A stretch of DNA of 64,000 nt. It comes from an uncultured Rhodospirillaceae bacterium (lineage in GTDB: Bacteria; Pseudomonadota; Alphaproteobacteria; Rhodospirillales; Magnetospirillaceae). The position numbers and the translations under genes are program-made. A model generated the notes under the pieces. It was not told where the DNA came from, made no database searches, and saw only the letters and a program-made list of their open reading frames with translations. The number at the start of each line of letters is the position of its first letter. Positions within the stretch are counted from its first letter, which is position 1. Shown piece after piece: positions 1 through 7,881 of this stretch. The DNA lies in the NCBI GenBank assembly GCA_903901915.1, contig CAIUSV010000034.1, positions 1-64,000 on the forward strand. Reading direction: 5' to 3'.

Positions 1-1
1 C

Positions 2-124
2 CTCGTCGAACGCGCCATCAACAAACTCAAGCACTTTCGCCGTATTGCAACCCGCTATGACCGCAAGATCGCCAATTTCATGGCGTTCCTTTGCCTCGCA
101 ACCTTACCAGTCTGGTGCGATTGA
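2..124 (+). pseudogene. IS5-family transposase, C-terminal fragment
   Basis: The window opens inside a reading frame ending at a TGA at 122-124. Its 40 residues include VERAINKLKHFRRIATRYDR, which is typical of the end of IS5-group DDE transposases; the glutamate in VERAI would be the last acidic catalytic residue. The rest of the element lies left of the window, so I cannot tell whether the insertion sequence is intact there. It shows that this edge is mobile-element territory. Confidence 0.75.
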
Positions 125-282
125 ATGTCGAATCAGCCTAGTGCCCGCCGACGGCCCAGGGGCCTCCGCATTAGCGTCCACGCTGTGCGGTTTCTCTTGG
201 GAGAGTTACCGGCGGGCGCGCATCCCCCCGTGTCCAGGGCTAGCATTGCGGCCGGTGCCGGTCCATTTCAAAGCCTGGATCA

Positions 283-399
283 TCAGCGAATTACCCACCA
301 CAACAGACCAGCCACCGCCATGACGGCGATCAGCAGGAAACGCTGCCGCCATGTCCGTCGCTGCTGAACCCGTGACGGCCGGGGGCGGAAAGCGTTCAC
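283..399 (-). CDS. Possible small single-pass membrane protein
   Basis: A 38-residue frame starts at a GTG and ends in a basic stretch (RRTWRQR) followed by FLLIAVMAVAGLLWWVIR and a stop. That is one clear hydrophobic segment with a positive N-terminal side, as in small inner-membrane or phage lysis-type proteins. The ribosome binding site is weak and no homolog is recognised. It could equally be the tail of a longer decayed gene. This is composition-based inference only. Confidence 0.25.
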   Translation of the reverse strand: MNAFRPRPSRVQQRRTWRQRFLLIAVMAVAGLLWWVIR

Positions 400-803
400 T
401 GCGAAGGGTCCCTTTCTCTGCTGGGTCGGAGAATATCACCAGTTGGGGGCTGGCCGGGTTTTAGATTGCAGGCGGCGCGGCGATGACGCTATCGTGGCGC
501 TGGGCCTCCTTGTTGCGCGGTTTGAGTAAGCGGCTCGTCCGCGAGATGCGCCGGGATATCTTGGAGGTCCGCCGCCGTGGCCGGCCACCCGAAAGGGAAG
601 AGCGGGGTGTAGCCGGTAAAGCTGGGCCTGCGCGACGAGCCACGGCGGCGCTACAAGGTGATGCCCAGATACTGAGCAGACGGTCCCTGCGGGGGCGCCG
701 AACACGGCTTACCGGTGGTCTGCTCTGAGGATGGACAGGCGTAAGCCTGGGTCAGACACGAGGGCCGCCCCCGCCGGGTAATGGGGGACGGCCTGGGCAC
801 ACC
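400..803. other. Stretch with no recognisable gene
   Basis: About 400 bases between the small membrane ORF and the ParB-like remnant. Open frames exist on both strands but are Arg/Pro-rich and look like nothing known. Together with the IS fragment and the broken ParB-like gene, this looks like decayed mobile-element DNA. Confidence 0.4.
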
Positions 804-1429
804 ACCACCACGGCCCAGATCGCCGAACATCTGAAGCGGCGCAAGGATCTGTGGGACGTGAAGGGCGGCCACAGTGTAGCCACCCCTGGCGAAGATGGAG
901 CCGGAGAAAGTGGCGAAGCTGGGTCGTGTTGCCACGGTGGCAACTCGCCCAGATCGGGTTGCGGGCGCCGATTTCGGTATGGGTGGAAAACGTCGCGGAG
1001 CTTACCGAGACGGAGCGGCGGCAGCACATCGCCGAGTGGGTTCGTCTTACCGAGGAGAAGCAGGCGGCAGAGAAACCTGTGCATGGTGCACAAGTTTCCG
1101 ATAAGGGCGGTCGGGGTATCGAGGGTGGCATCAGCGCCGCCGCCCGCGAACTTGGCATCACCCGTGATACCGCCCGCCGCGCCGTGAAGGCCGAGAGCCT
1201 TTCCGACGAAGCCAAGGCCCTCGCCGACGAAGCCAACCTGGGCACCGTCGCTAGGGCGAAGGCGGCGTCAGCCCCAGACCCGGATAGCACCGGCTGCGGT
1301 GTTGGCGGATTCAGATTGCGGCCTTCCAGCATCGAGGGCAAACTGGCCTCGGTGCCTCCTTCGGGAACGGCGACCCCTTCGGTGGGGGCTGCCCCGATAT
1401 CTTCGGGGGGCACCACCTCCCCCGTATAA
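804..1429 (+). pseudogene. ParB-like partition/nuclease gene remnant
   Basis: Two pieces in different frames resemble ParB-like proteins of phages and plasmids. One piece (near 810-866) reads TAQIAEHLKRRKDLWDV. The other (1003-1245) reads VAELTETERRQHIAEWVRL and then GGISAAARELGITRDTARRAVK, a helix-turn-helix like the ParB DNA-binding core. The frame changes between them, in the part that contains one arm of a perfect 40-bp inverted repeat, and no N-terminal ParB/Srx domain is present. The downstream part runs to a TAA at 1427-1429. I read it as a gene broken by frameshift or insertion. The longest open frame (851-1429) could still be translated. Confidence 0.5.
911..950. repeat. Left arm of a perfect 40-bp inverted repeat
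   Basis: These 40 bases occur again in exact reverse complement at 3012-3051; the match stops on both sides. Inside each arm is the 17-bp palindrome GTTGCCACGGTGGCAAC. The two arms enclose the serine recombinase, the terminase small subunit and a small ORF, so they could be recombination sites, repressor operators or duplicated coding sequence. Confidence 0.85.
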
Positions 1430-1492
1430 ACCTGTTGTAGGGGGTTTACATTGCCGCCTTGTTACCTGTAACATGATCGCACGTTAACAGGT
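1427..1492 (+). promoter_or_regulatory. Palindromes upstream of the serine recombinase
   Basis: Two inverted repeats lie just before the recombinase: TAAACC (1427-1432) with GGTTTA (1443-1448), and ACCTGT (1464-1469) with ACAGGT (1487-1492). They fit operator or recombinase-binding half-sites. Which protein binds is unknown. Confidence 0.35.
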
Positions 1493-1509
1493 ATACGGGG
1501 CTTCCGATC

Positions 1510-2184
1510 ATGGCGACCTATTCATACAGCCGAGTGTCCACCGACCGGCAGGCCGACGAGGGCGAGAGCCTCGGCGCCCAGCAGCGCACCGTCGAGGGTT
1601 ATGCCCTGATGAGCGGCATGACCGTCGATCACGCTTACGTCGAGCGCGGCGTCTCCGGTTCCAAGCCGCTGGGCGACAGGCCCGAGGGCGCGAAGCTGCT
1701 GGCCGCGTTGAAGCCCGGCGACACGGTGATTACCCCGAAGCTTGATCGCATGTTCCGTTCGGCGCTCGACGCCCTGGACAGCCTCGCCAAGCTCAAGGAA
1801 ATGGGTGCCTCACTCCATATGATCGACCTGGGTGGCGACGTGACCGGCAATGGCATATCAAAGCTGGTTTTTACTATCCTGTCTGCGGTGGCCGAAGCCG
1901 AGCGCGACCGCATCCGCGAGCGGATCAGCGACGTGAAAAGGGATCAGCGGGAGCGCGGCCGATATCTCGGCGGCTCCGTCCCATTCGGCTTCCGCCTGGG
2001 CGGCGACGGTGCCCTTGTACCTCACGCCCCCGAGCAAGCCGCGATCATCCGGATGCGGGAACTGCGGGACGATGGCCGGTCGCTTCGGGCCATCGCCGAA
2101 GCCATCCAGGCCGAGGGGCTTGAGATCTCTCATGTGGGTGTAAAGAAAGTGCTGGCGGCGGCCGAGGCCCGCGACAGCCGTTAG
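1510..2184 (+). CDS. Serine recombinase (resolvase/invertase family)
   Basis: A 224-residue protein with the resolvase N-terminal catalytic domain. The start MATYSYSRVSTDRQ places the nucleophilic serine at Ser10, as in gamma-delta resolvase. The E-helix region LSAVAEAERDRIRERISD and a basic linker follow. The end (RAIAEAIQAEGLEISHVGVKKVL) is a helix-turn-helix for site binding. The length fits invertases and resolvases, not large serine integrases. It would cut and rejoin DNA at two short sites. It lies inside a perfect 40-bp inverted repeat, which makes inversion of the segment a testable idea. Its last three bases overlap the convergent terminase gene. Confidence 0.9.
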   Translation: MATYSYSRVSTDRQADEGESLGAQQRTVEGYALMSGMTVDHAYVERGVSGSKPLGDRPEGAKLLAALKPGDTVITPKLDRMFRSALDALDSLAKLKEMGASLHMIDLGGDVTGNGISKLVFTILSAVAEAERDRIRERISDVKRDQRERGRYLGGSVPFGFRLGGDGALVPHAPEQAAIIRMRELRDDGRSLRAIAEAIQAEGLEISHVGVKKVLAAAEARDSR

Positions 2185-2654
2185 CCTTCGGCAATAGCGC
2201 CCGGCGCTGGCGTGACGTCGACCATCGGACGGGCCGAGATGGCGTCCAGGCGGTCTGCAATGGACTGCACCCGGACGCTGACCGTTTGATCTATCTCCAG
2301 CCGCTCACCGTATTTCCGAGGGGCAAGCTTACCCGCCCGCCATTGCCGCGCCCAGATCCTGAGCTTCACGACCTGCCAATCGTCCGCCGTGGCGGCGTCG
2401 GCCATGTCCACCGTGGCGTCGATCAGGGCTTCCTGCTGGGCTTCACGGGCGCGGGCGATACTACTCCTGAAGCCGTCGTCATTCGCCATTGCGAGATATA
2501 TCGCGTTCATGGACGGCATGGCCGGATCGCGGCTGATCGAGTTGATGCCCTCACCCGCGACAAGCCGGTCACATATCGCTTCCACAATGCCGGGGTCCAG
2601 CGGATTGGGGCGAACGGCCGGGCGGCCGGTCCCGCGCTTCGCCGGGGAGGTCAT
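2181..2654 (-). CDS. Phage terminase small subunit-like protein
   Basis: A 157-residue protein resembling the Sf6-type terminase small subunit, which recognises phage DNA for packaging. It has GRPAVRPNPLDPGIVEAICD, then a helix-turn-helix-like stretch (GINSISRDPAMPSMNAIYLA), an acidic helix (AQQEALIDATVDMADA) and the typical WARQWRAGKLAPRKYGERLE. The ATG at 2654-2652 overlaps the upstream stop as ATGA, which fixes the start and suggests translational coupling. A longer in-frame extension upstream is not needed. No large terminase subunit or capsid gene is visible, so this is a phage remnant or satellite-type element. Confidence 0.75.
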   Translation of the reverse strand: MTSPAKRGTGRPAVRPNPLDPGIVEAICDRLVAGEGINSISRDPAMPSMNAIYLAMANDDGFRSSIARAREAQQEALIDATVDMADAATADDWQVVKLRIWARQWRAGKLAPRKYGERLEIDQTVSVRVQSIADRLDAISARPMVDVTPAPGAIAEG

Positions 2655-2881
2655 GCCAACACCCCATTGACCAATGTGTCCCGCAGATGGCGGCAGATCG
2701 CCACCGTCACGGCGTTGGCATCCAAGGCTTCGTCCGAATCCAGGAAGCCGCGTTCGACGAGGGGCGAAGTTACATTGCGGCCGAGCAACAGGGTGACGAC
2801 GACTTCTCCCTTTGCCCGGCGCTCGCGCATGATCGCCATCCTTTCGGCCGCACTCGACATGCCCACGCTCCTCAACTTCAC
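2651..2881 (-). CDS. Small phage-type protein of unknown function
   Basis: A 76-residue protein, MKLRSVGMSSAAERMAIMRE and onward, with a basic N-terminal helix and a short valine-rich stretch (VVVTLLLGRNV). The start could also be the Met at residue 8. Its stop overlaps the terminase start (ATGA), so the two are co-transcribed. I recognise the style from phage gene clusters but know no function. Confidence 0.5.
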   Translation of the reverse strand: MKLRSVGMSSAAERMAIMRERRAKGEVVVTLLLGRNVTSPLVERGFLDSDEALDANAVTVAICRHLRDTLVNGVLA

Positions 2882-3011
2882 CCGTAGTTAGGATTCTATT
2901 CCTGGCGACGTGACGCGTCAACATCGACGTCGCGCGGTGCACCGTGGCACGGCGTAAGTGATTGATCTTGTTGCTCCCCCGTTTTGGGGAGCAACATTTC
3001 CGCCGTTCTCC

Positions 3012-3051
3012 GGGCGAGTTGCCACCGTGGCAACACGACCCAGCTTCGCCA
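3012..3051. repeat. Right arm of the perfect 40-bp inverted repeat
   Basis: Exact reverse complement of 911-950, with the same internal 17-bp palindrome. It sits in the gap between the small phage ORF and the 413-residue unknown protein, outside any convincing gene. That favours a DNA-level role at least for this arm. Confidence 0.85.
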
Positions 3052-3054
3052 GCG

Positions 3055-3081
3055 CGGCTCCGCAGCGCACGGAGCCGTTTT
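3055..3081 (+). terminator. Hairpin with T-run
   Basis: A perfect 8-bp stem (CGGCTCCG, loop CAGCGCA, CGGAGCCG) followed by TTTT. It looks like a rho-independent terminator on the plus strand, although no plus-strand gene ends close by. Confidence 0.45.
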
Positions 3082-3084
3082 AAA

Positions 3085-3157
3085 GGCCCAGGGAGGCCCG
3101 AAGGTGGGCTGGGTATCCTGTCCTAGCCCGGCACGCCTCTCCGGGCCTCCAGGGGCC
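3085..3157 (-). terminator. Large imperfect inverted repeat after the 413-residue gene
   Basis: The arms at 3085-3100 and 3142-3157 pair with about two mismatches (GGCCCAGGGAGGCCCG with CGGGCCTCCAGGGGCC). They lie just downstream of the minus-strand gene ending at 3167 and could form a terminator or mRNA-stabilising hairpin. Confidence 0.35.
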
Positions 3158-3166
3158 TCCTAGCGG

Positions 3167-4408
3167 CTAGCGGGTCGAACTGTAAGCGGCGATGGCAGCA
3201 GGCTCGTCATAGCACTCGTCGCCGCGTTCATAGTCCTCGGCAGGAACTAGCGCCGCCAGCGGTCCTACGTGCTGGCCGCCGTGATCAAAATCGATGATGC
3301 AGTTGCCTTTGGCAGCGCTCCCGATACGGACGATGTGCCCCCAGCCGTGTCGCTTGTGGTAAGCCCGCGTGCCCACCTGATAAACGGGGATCACGTCTGC
3401 CGGATTAACCCAAGGGGAACCGGACCCGAGGCGATAGCCAACGAACCAATGCCCGTCTTGCATCTCGTCCGCCTTCGTCGCGCACCAGCACCTATCGGTC
3501 ACCGGGTCATACAGGCCGTAGCCGACAACCTCCGTCACCCGATCCTTTAACCGGACGATGGTTTTCGGGGGTAGCAGTTCGGGTACGGCAAATGAGATCG
3601 GCGGCAACCGCGCATCCGGGTCTACGGCCCGGAGCAAGGCAAGGCCTTGCTGGAACAGGTCCTCATGTTCTGGTGCGACGTATTCCAAATCCGGCAATAC
3701 GCCATCCTCATCACAATTGCGGGCGTACTCCTCTTGGACGGCACTGACCTCGCACACCCACGCCCAGGCGCTTTGGTCGCCCCGCGCCAACAACAGCCCA
3801 AGGCGCTTTCCAGCCTTGCGGATGCGGGCCACAAGGTCGCCGAACAGAAGGGCACTTTCTGCCTTTTCGCGAATTTGGCAGGTATCGCCGAAACGCTCTT
3901 GAGCACGATCCGTCGCGAGGGAAAGAAATTCGTATCCATCGTCCTGTTCGCTCTCTGCCGCGTCCCGTTCCTGCGTCAAGTGCCGCAACAGTGATTGGCG
4001 GCGATCCACTTCGGCCTGAGCGCGCTTGCGCAAATCGGCCGGGGCAGGAAGGCCGGATGCCTCGTCAACCCAACATCGATACACCATCCGAATTATGTCG
4101 GCAGAGAAGCCACCCAGCACCCGTCCAACCTCGTCGGCATATGTGGCGCGCTTGACGCTGCTCTTCGGGTACAAATCCAACAGCCGGTCGGCGACATGCT
4201 TGGCGTATGAGATCCGGCCCTCCGCCTCATCCGCGTGGTTCTGGATGTTGCTCCATTCCCGGCATTTGGCCCAGGCCTTATCGAGCTGCACCAGCGGCAC
4301 TCCGTCCAAGCCACTCCGCATGGCCTGGGCGATGCGGTCGAAAACGGTGATGTCCTCCAGCATGGTCAACTTCGGCGTTTCGACCACCGGGGTGACGGTG
4401 TTGGTCAT
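3167..4408 (-). CDS. Unknown protein of the left mobile element
   Basis: A 413-residue soluble protein without signal peptide or membrane segment, not recognised. The first half is helical and charged (for example ADEAEGRISYAKHVADRLLD, then RKRAQAEVDRRQSLLRHLTQ). The second half has beta-type stretches such as RLKDRVTEVVGYGLYDP and YHKRHGWGHIVRIGSAAKG, reminiscent of small SH3/KOW-like barrels. It follows the winged-helix replication-type gene by 12 bases on the same strand, so it is probably in the same operon and may act in replication of the element. That role is inferred from position only. Confidence 0.55.
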   Translation of the reverse strand: MTNTVTPVVETPKLTMLEDITVFDRIAQAMRSGLDGVPLVQLDKAWAKCREWSNIQNHADEAEGRISYAKHVADRLLDLYPKSSVKRATYADEVGRVLGGFSADIIRMVYRCWVDEASGLPAPADLRKRAQAEVDRRQSLLRHLTQERDAAESEQDDGYEFLSLATDRAQERFGDTCQIREKAESALLFGDLVARIRKAGKRLGLLLARGDQSAWAWVCEVSAVQEEYARNCDEDGVLPDLEYVAPEHEDLFQQGLALLRAVDPDARLPPISFAVPELLPPKTIVRLKDRVTEVVGYGLYDPVTDRCWCATKADEMQDGHWFVGYRLGSGSPWVNPADVIPVYQVGTRAYHKRHGWGHIVRIGSAAKGNCIIDFDHGGQHVGPLAALVPAEDYERGDECYDEPAAIAAYSSTR

Positions 4409-4420
4409 GGCACTGGCCTC

Positions 4421-5140
4421 CTACAGGCGAAAGCGGGGATCATTGTCGAACGGGCTAATCGGCGTTGCGACCAGCGGCTTGGCTTTGCGGGTTCGGGGAA
4501 AAACACCGCCGGGGGAGGCCCCACCCGGGGCCGACCCTACGGCGTGTTTTTCCCCCTCTAAGTTCGGTCCCCCTCCGTGGGTACTCCGGGGGACCCCTAA
4601 GAGGGTTTTGTCCCGCTGGACACTGACACTAGCGCCGCTAGCGTCCCGCTGGACACTGACACATGTGTCCCGCTGGGCACTGACACTAGCGGCGCTAGCG
4701 TCCCGCTGGACACTGACGCTACTAGCGTCCCGCTGGACACTGACACTAAGCAGGCACTTGAACCGGCTGGCGGCGGTGCCCTTGCCGAGATCGGCGCTGA
4801 AAATGCCGTGCTCAATCAGGCTGCGGACGGCGGCATGGACGGTGGTGCGGTGCATGCCGGTCGCCTTGGCAAGGTATCGGATCGACGCCATGCTAGTGCC
4901 GAACTTACGGTGCCATCGGTCCAGCAGGACGAGGGCGACGGCCAGCATGGCATGGGTGACGCGCCGATCAGCCGAGAGAAGCAGCATGATCCGCCAGCGG
5001 TCGAGGAGTGTGAACTCGTGGGCGGCGATGGTGGAAGTTGTGGCGCTGGCGGTGGTATAGTCGGCGCTGTCGCGGGAAACGACGACGTCCGACGCCCGGT
5101 CGGCGCTGGCAGGCGCCGCCGGGTGTTCATCCTCTTTCAT
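4421..5140 (-). CDS. Winged-helix replication-type protein containing iteron-encoded repeats
   Basis: A 239-residue protein. Residues about 45-115 (FTLLDRWRIMLLLSADRRVT ... IRYLAKATGMHRTTVHAAVR) form a winged helix like phage replication initiators of the lambda O/GntR-like type. Residues about 130-175 are five short repeats of the form SVSVQRDAS, encoded by five DNA repeats at 4611-4748. The C-terminal third is Gly/Pro-rich and looks disordered. Having origin-like iterons inside the initiator gene is the lambda O arrangement, so I infer an initiator with its own origin. The start overlaps the upstream stop (ATGA). Confidence 0.55.
   Translation of the reverse strand: MKEDEHPAAPASADRASDVVVSRDSADYTTASATTSTIAAHEFTLLDRWRIMLLLSADRRVTHAMLAVALVLLDRWHRKFGTSMASIRYLAKATGMHRTTVHAAVRSLIEHGIFSADLGKGTAASRFKCLLSVSVQRDASSVSVQRDASAASVSAQRDTCVSVQRDASGASVSVQRDKTLLGVPRSTHGGGPNLEGEKHAVGSAPGGASPGGVFPRTRKAKPLVATPISPFDNDPRFRL
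4611..4748. repeat. Five iteron-like direct repeats inside the replication-type gene
   Basis: Copies of TCCCGCTGGACACTGACAC start at 4611, 4644, 4668, 4701 and 4728. Copies 3 and 4 differ by a base or two. The spacings of 33, 24, 33 and 27 are all multiples of three, so the frame is kept. The spacers contain the palindrome CTAGCGCCGCTAG (4629-4641) and a related one at 4687-4699. Array, spacing and host gene fit a replication origin with initiator-binding iterons. A purely protein-level repeat is the alternative. Confidence 0.7.
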
Positions 5141-5328
5141 GGCTGGGGAACCTCCTCTGCTTCAGGCGCGACACCGCCAGCACACGCGATGCGTTGAGAA
5201 AGGAGCGCGCCGAGCCGTTGCATCGACGCGCCGGGACGGTCGCCGCATGCCGTGGCGTCCAGCACCACGACGATGCCACGCCAGTCCGCCGCTGGCATGG
5301 TCACGGCGATGATTTCCGGATCAGGCAT
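5137..5328 (-). CDS. Small unknown protein of the left element
   Basis: A 63-residue protein (MPDPEIIAVTMPAADWRGIV ...) with a single beta-strand-like VVVLDATA segment and an acidic tail. It overlaps the excisionase-like gene upstream by eight bases and the replication-type gene downstream by ATGA. That is what supports it as real: it is part of a compact operon. No function is recognised. Confidence 0.45.
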   Translation of the reverse strand: MPDPEIIAVTMPAADWRGIVVVLDATACGDRPGASMQRLGALLSQRIACAGGVAPEAEEVPQP

Positions 5329-5530
5329 GGTGCGCCTCCCCCCGCAGGCCAGCGAGGAAGTTAACGAGATCGGGCGCCAGGATCAGGGACTTCTTGCCCG
5401 ATTTGGTCAGGCGCAACCGGCCGTTTTTTACGGCGGCGTAGATCGACGTGCGGCCGAGGCTCGTGGTCTCGATGGTTTCCTTTACCGAGTACGCGGCCTT
5501 CGTCAGGCCGAAATCTTGAGGCTGAAACAT
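5321..5530 (-). CDS. Excisionase-like helix-turn-helix protein
   Basis: A 69-residue protein, MFQPQDFGLTKAAYSVKETI and onward. The core AYSVKETIETTSLGRTSIYA with AVKNGRLRLTKSGKKSLI matches the MerR/excisionase-type winged helix (helix-turn-helix 17 type) found next to phage integrases. It would act as directionality factor or as regulator of the replication operon. I chose the ATG at 5530; an in-frame GTG nine codons earlier is possible. Confidence 0.7.
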   Translation of the reverse strand: MFQPQDFGLTKAAYSVKETIETTSLGRTSIYAAVKNGRLRLTKSGKKSLILAPDLVNFLAGLRGEAHHA

Positions 5531-5622
5531 TTTTGGCACCGTTCTACTGATGAACACTGCCCGCTATTATCCTCGTGTGTTCGTGGCCGTCGCCTGTCGT
5601 GAAAGCACCTGTCCGCCGCGAT

Positions 5623-6264
5623 TTAGTCGGCAGGCTGGCCCAGCACCCGATGGAGCACACCGGCCTGATAGCTGCGGAGCCAGTCCGCCTTAACGGCGGC
5701 GAGGTGATGCCGCCAGCCCCCAGCCGTGGTGCCCCAGCCGCCGCCAGAAGTTGCGCCGCCCGCGACGGCCCACAAGTTGGCGCAAGCCGCCTGCGCGCTC
5801 CGGCTGGTATGTGGCACGTCCGCGCCACGCGCATGCCGCCATGAGACCGCCACGATCAGGGCGCACATCGCGCGGGCTGACGGCGTGTTATCAACTTCCG
5901 CCCGCACGACCGCGCGGCCCGACCCCGCCGGGACGCTGGCGAGTTTCTCTGCACACCGCCCAACCAGGAAGGTCAGACCGTGGTACAGCTCGTTCAGGTG
6001 GGGAAGATTCCGCTCGTCGCCCGACAGCAGCATGTCATGGATCGAATCGGCGCCCGGCTCACAGCCCAACTGCGTTAGGATCAAGCTAGCGGCGTCGGCC
6101 GTGGCCGCCAACTGCCGCCGCAAGTCGGGCTTCGACAACGCTACGGCTTCGGCGGCGATATTCCCACGGACAATGTCGGCCAGGGTGGGCACGGCCCGAA
6201 GCAACCAATCCGGTGGCGTCTCTTCGCCGGAGATTGCGACCGCGAAATCGCGGGCGGCAACCAT
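5623..6264 (-). CDS. Unknown protein coupled to the integrase
   Basis: A 213-residue protein starting MVAARDFAVAISGEETPPDW. It is mostly helical with no membrane segment (for example LRRQLAATADAASLILTQLG), and its C-terminal part contains Gly/Trp-rich AGGATSGGGWGTTAGGW. Its ATG shares one base with the integrase stop (TGATG), so it is translated from the integrase message. The longer frame upstream overlaps the integrase and is unnecessary. The family is not recognised. Confidence 0.5.
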   Translation of the reverse strand: MVAARDFAVAISGEETPPDWLLRAVPTLADIVRGNIAAEAVALSKPDLRRQLAATADAASLILTQLGCEPGADSIHDMLLSGDERNLPHLNELYHGLTFLVGRCAEKLASVPAGSGRAVVRAEVDNTPSARAMCALIVAVSWRHARGADVPHTSRSAQAACANLWAVAGGATSGGGWGTTAGGWRHHLAAVKADWLRSYQAGVLHRVLGQPAD

Positions 6265-7499
6265 CAAACGGCGTCCCGGCGCAGGGCGACGACGTTGCTC
6301 GCGCCATCGGCCAACCGCGCCACGAAGCCCGCCCATTTCTTCAACGCCTCCCGGCGTTCGTCCATCCGGTCGTGCTGGTCATAAACCCGGACAATCCCCT
6401 GGGGGATGTGGCCGATCACCAGTTCAGCCGTCGTCTCATCCACACCGAGCCGCGCCAAGCCCGTGCGCAAGGTTCGTCTGATGTCGTGCAGGGTGAAGTC
6501 CTCCTTGCCGCCGACCGCCTTACGCAGGCGGCGCAGCGCCCCTAAGGCCCCGTTGAACGGCTTGCCGGAATCGCCCCTGCCGGGGAGCACGTAGCCTGTG
6601 GCGCCGTCAGCCCGGCGCCGAGCAAGAACGTCGAGCGCCTCCTCGGTGAGCGGTACGGTGTGGTCGATATTGGTCTTGTAGCGGGCCGCCGGGATCGTCC
6701 ACAGCTTCGCGGCGAGATCGACTTCGGCCCAGGCCATCAGCCGCACTTCGTCCCGGCGTTGGCCGGTGAGGATCAGCAACCGGAGGAAATCGCCGGTCAG
6801 GTCGCCCAGGGTGCCGGCAGCCGTCCACGCGGCGCCCAGTTCGGCGTCGGTCAAGGTCCTGCGCCGGGCTTGCTCCTTGGCGGCACCGGCTACACGTCGC
6901 ATGTCCTTCTTGCGCGTAGACGGCACCCCGTCGATGTAGTCCTTCTGTTCACACCACCGCAGAAACGCCATCACCTCCGAATAGACCCGGTTAGCCTGGA
7001 CCGGAAAGCCCTTGGCCGTCACCGCCGCAACAACCTCGATCAGATCAGCCTTGCGGACGGTGCGAATCAGGCGCCCACCGATTACCGGCACGACGTGGTC
7101 GCGGAACATCTGCTCCTTGAGGCCAACCGTCCTGGTCTTCAGCGAAGACCGCAGCGCGTCGATATACGCCTCGTGCGCTTTCGACACGGTCAGCGTCTCC
7201 GCGATCTGCCGGGCATCCAGTTCGGCAGGAGACGCGCCGTCCTTGGCCGCCGCCAAATAATCCCGCGCCCGCTGGCGGGCTGTGCTCAGATCGACCTCGG
7301 GATATGCACCCAGGGTGTGGAATGCGCGCTTTCCGTTGACCATCAGGCGCACCGCCCAGAGCTTCTCACCACGGGCCGTAATGCGGATCAGCAGCCCCCG
7401 GCAGCCACCGTCAGATATCTCTCGGGCGCCGGTCTGCCCCCGTGTGGGACGAAGCGTCTTAACGACATGATCGGTGAATACTTGAGCGGCTTTCGGCAT
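6264..7499 (-). CDS. P4-type tyrosine integrase of the left element
   Basis: A 411-residue integrase. The N-terminus (MPKAAQVFTDHVVKTLRPTR ... RGLLIRITARGEKLWAVRLM) is the arm-binding DUF4102 domain; a core-binding SAM-like domain follows. The catalytic domain has Arg in LTGQRRDEV (about residue 245), HDIRRT (about 340), a GH pair in VIGHIPQG and the nucleophile Tyr in VYDQHDR (about 371). The ATG at 7499 has GGAGG seven bases upstream; the 35 residues before it are not needed. Direct repeats just upstream fit arm sites, so the element boundary should lie between here and about 7715. Confidence 0.9.
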   Translation of the reverse strand: MPKAAQVFTDHVVKTLRPTRGQTGAREISDGGCRGLLIRITARGEKLWAVRLMVNGKRAFHTLGAYPEVDLSTARQRARDYLAAAKDGASPAELDARQIAETLTVSKAHEAYIDALRSSLKTRTVGLKEQMFRDHVVPVIGGRLIRTVRKADLIEVVAAVTAKGFPVQANRVYSEVMAFLRWCEQKDYIDGVPSTRKKDMRRVAGAAKEQARRRTLTDAELGAAWTAAGTLGDLTGDFLRLLILTGQRRDEVRLMAWAEVDLAAKLWTIPAARYKTNIDHTVPLTEEALDVLARRRADGATGYVLPGRGDSGKPFNGALGALRRLRKAVGGKEDFTLHDIRRTLRTGLARLGVDETTAELVIGHIPQGIVRVYDQHDRMDERREALKKWAGFVARLADGASNVVALRRDAV

Positions 7500-7507
7500 T
7501 ACTTGCC

Positions 7508-7587
7508 TCCAAGTGGCAACGAAGTGGCAAAAAAGATTGGCCCAGGGCGTCCGGGGGCGAACAGCAGCAAACACATCCAAGTGGCAT
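7508..7587. repeat. Direct repeats upstream of the left integrase
   Basis: TCCAAGTGGCA occurs at 7508-7518 and 7576-7586, with a third AAGTGGCAA at 7522-7530. Short repeats directly in front of an integrase are usual for arm-type binding sites or its operator, and this places the attachment region here. The attachment core itself cannot be defined because the other end of the element is outside the window. Confidence 0.45.
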
Positions 7588-7714
7588 ATTGCCCCAGGAA
7601 CCACACATTTTCAACGAGATATGATGTTCGCCCTCGTCCGCTTCGATCCGCCAGCGGACACCCAAAAATGGTATAGAACCAGTCTCCTAGACGTGAAGCC
7701 TCCCTGTATGACTT

Positions 7715-7748
7715 AGCCCCCGGCGCATAACCGGGGGCTTTCTTTTTG
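7715..7748 (+). terminator. Rho-independent terminator
   Basis: A 9-bp perfect stem (AGCCCCCGG, loop CGCATAA, CCGGGGGCT) followed by TTCTTTTT. It probably ended a chromosomal plus-strand gene interrupted by the left element, because no intact plus-strand gene precedes it. Confidence 0.8.
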
Positions 7749-7881
7749 GCGGAAACGATGGGGTTTTCAGGGTTTCCGACAAGATGGAAACCGAAAGACT
7801 CATCGACGGAACGCGCCCCTTTCTTATTCGCAGATACCTTGGGCATCGGCACCGGCCAAATCGAGCTCGCCTTGGACGCGA

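Noticed and set aside
2655-2942. N-terminal extension of the terminase small subunit
   Set aside because: The extra 96 residues overlap the 76-residue gene, are Arg/Gly-rich, and the ATGA junction gives a better start.
4597-4815. 72-codon minus-strand frame of VSVSSGT repeats
   Set aside because: It is an alternative frame through the iteron-like repeats; the overlapping 239-residue frame has the winged-helix domain and operon coupling.
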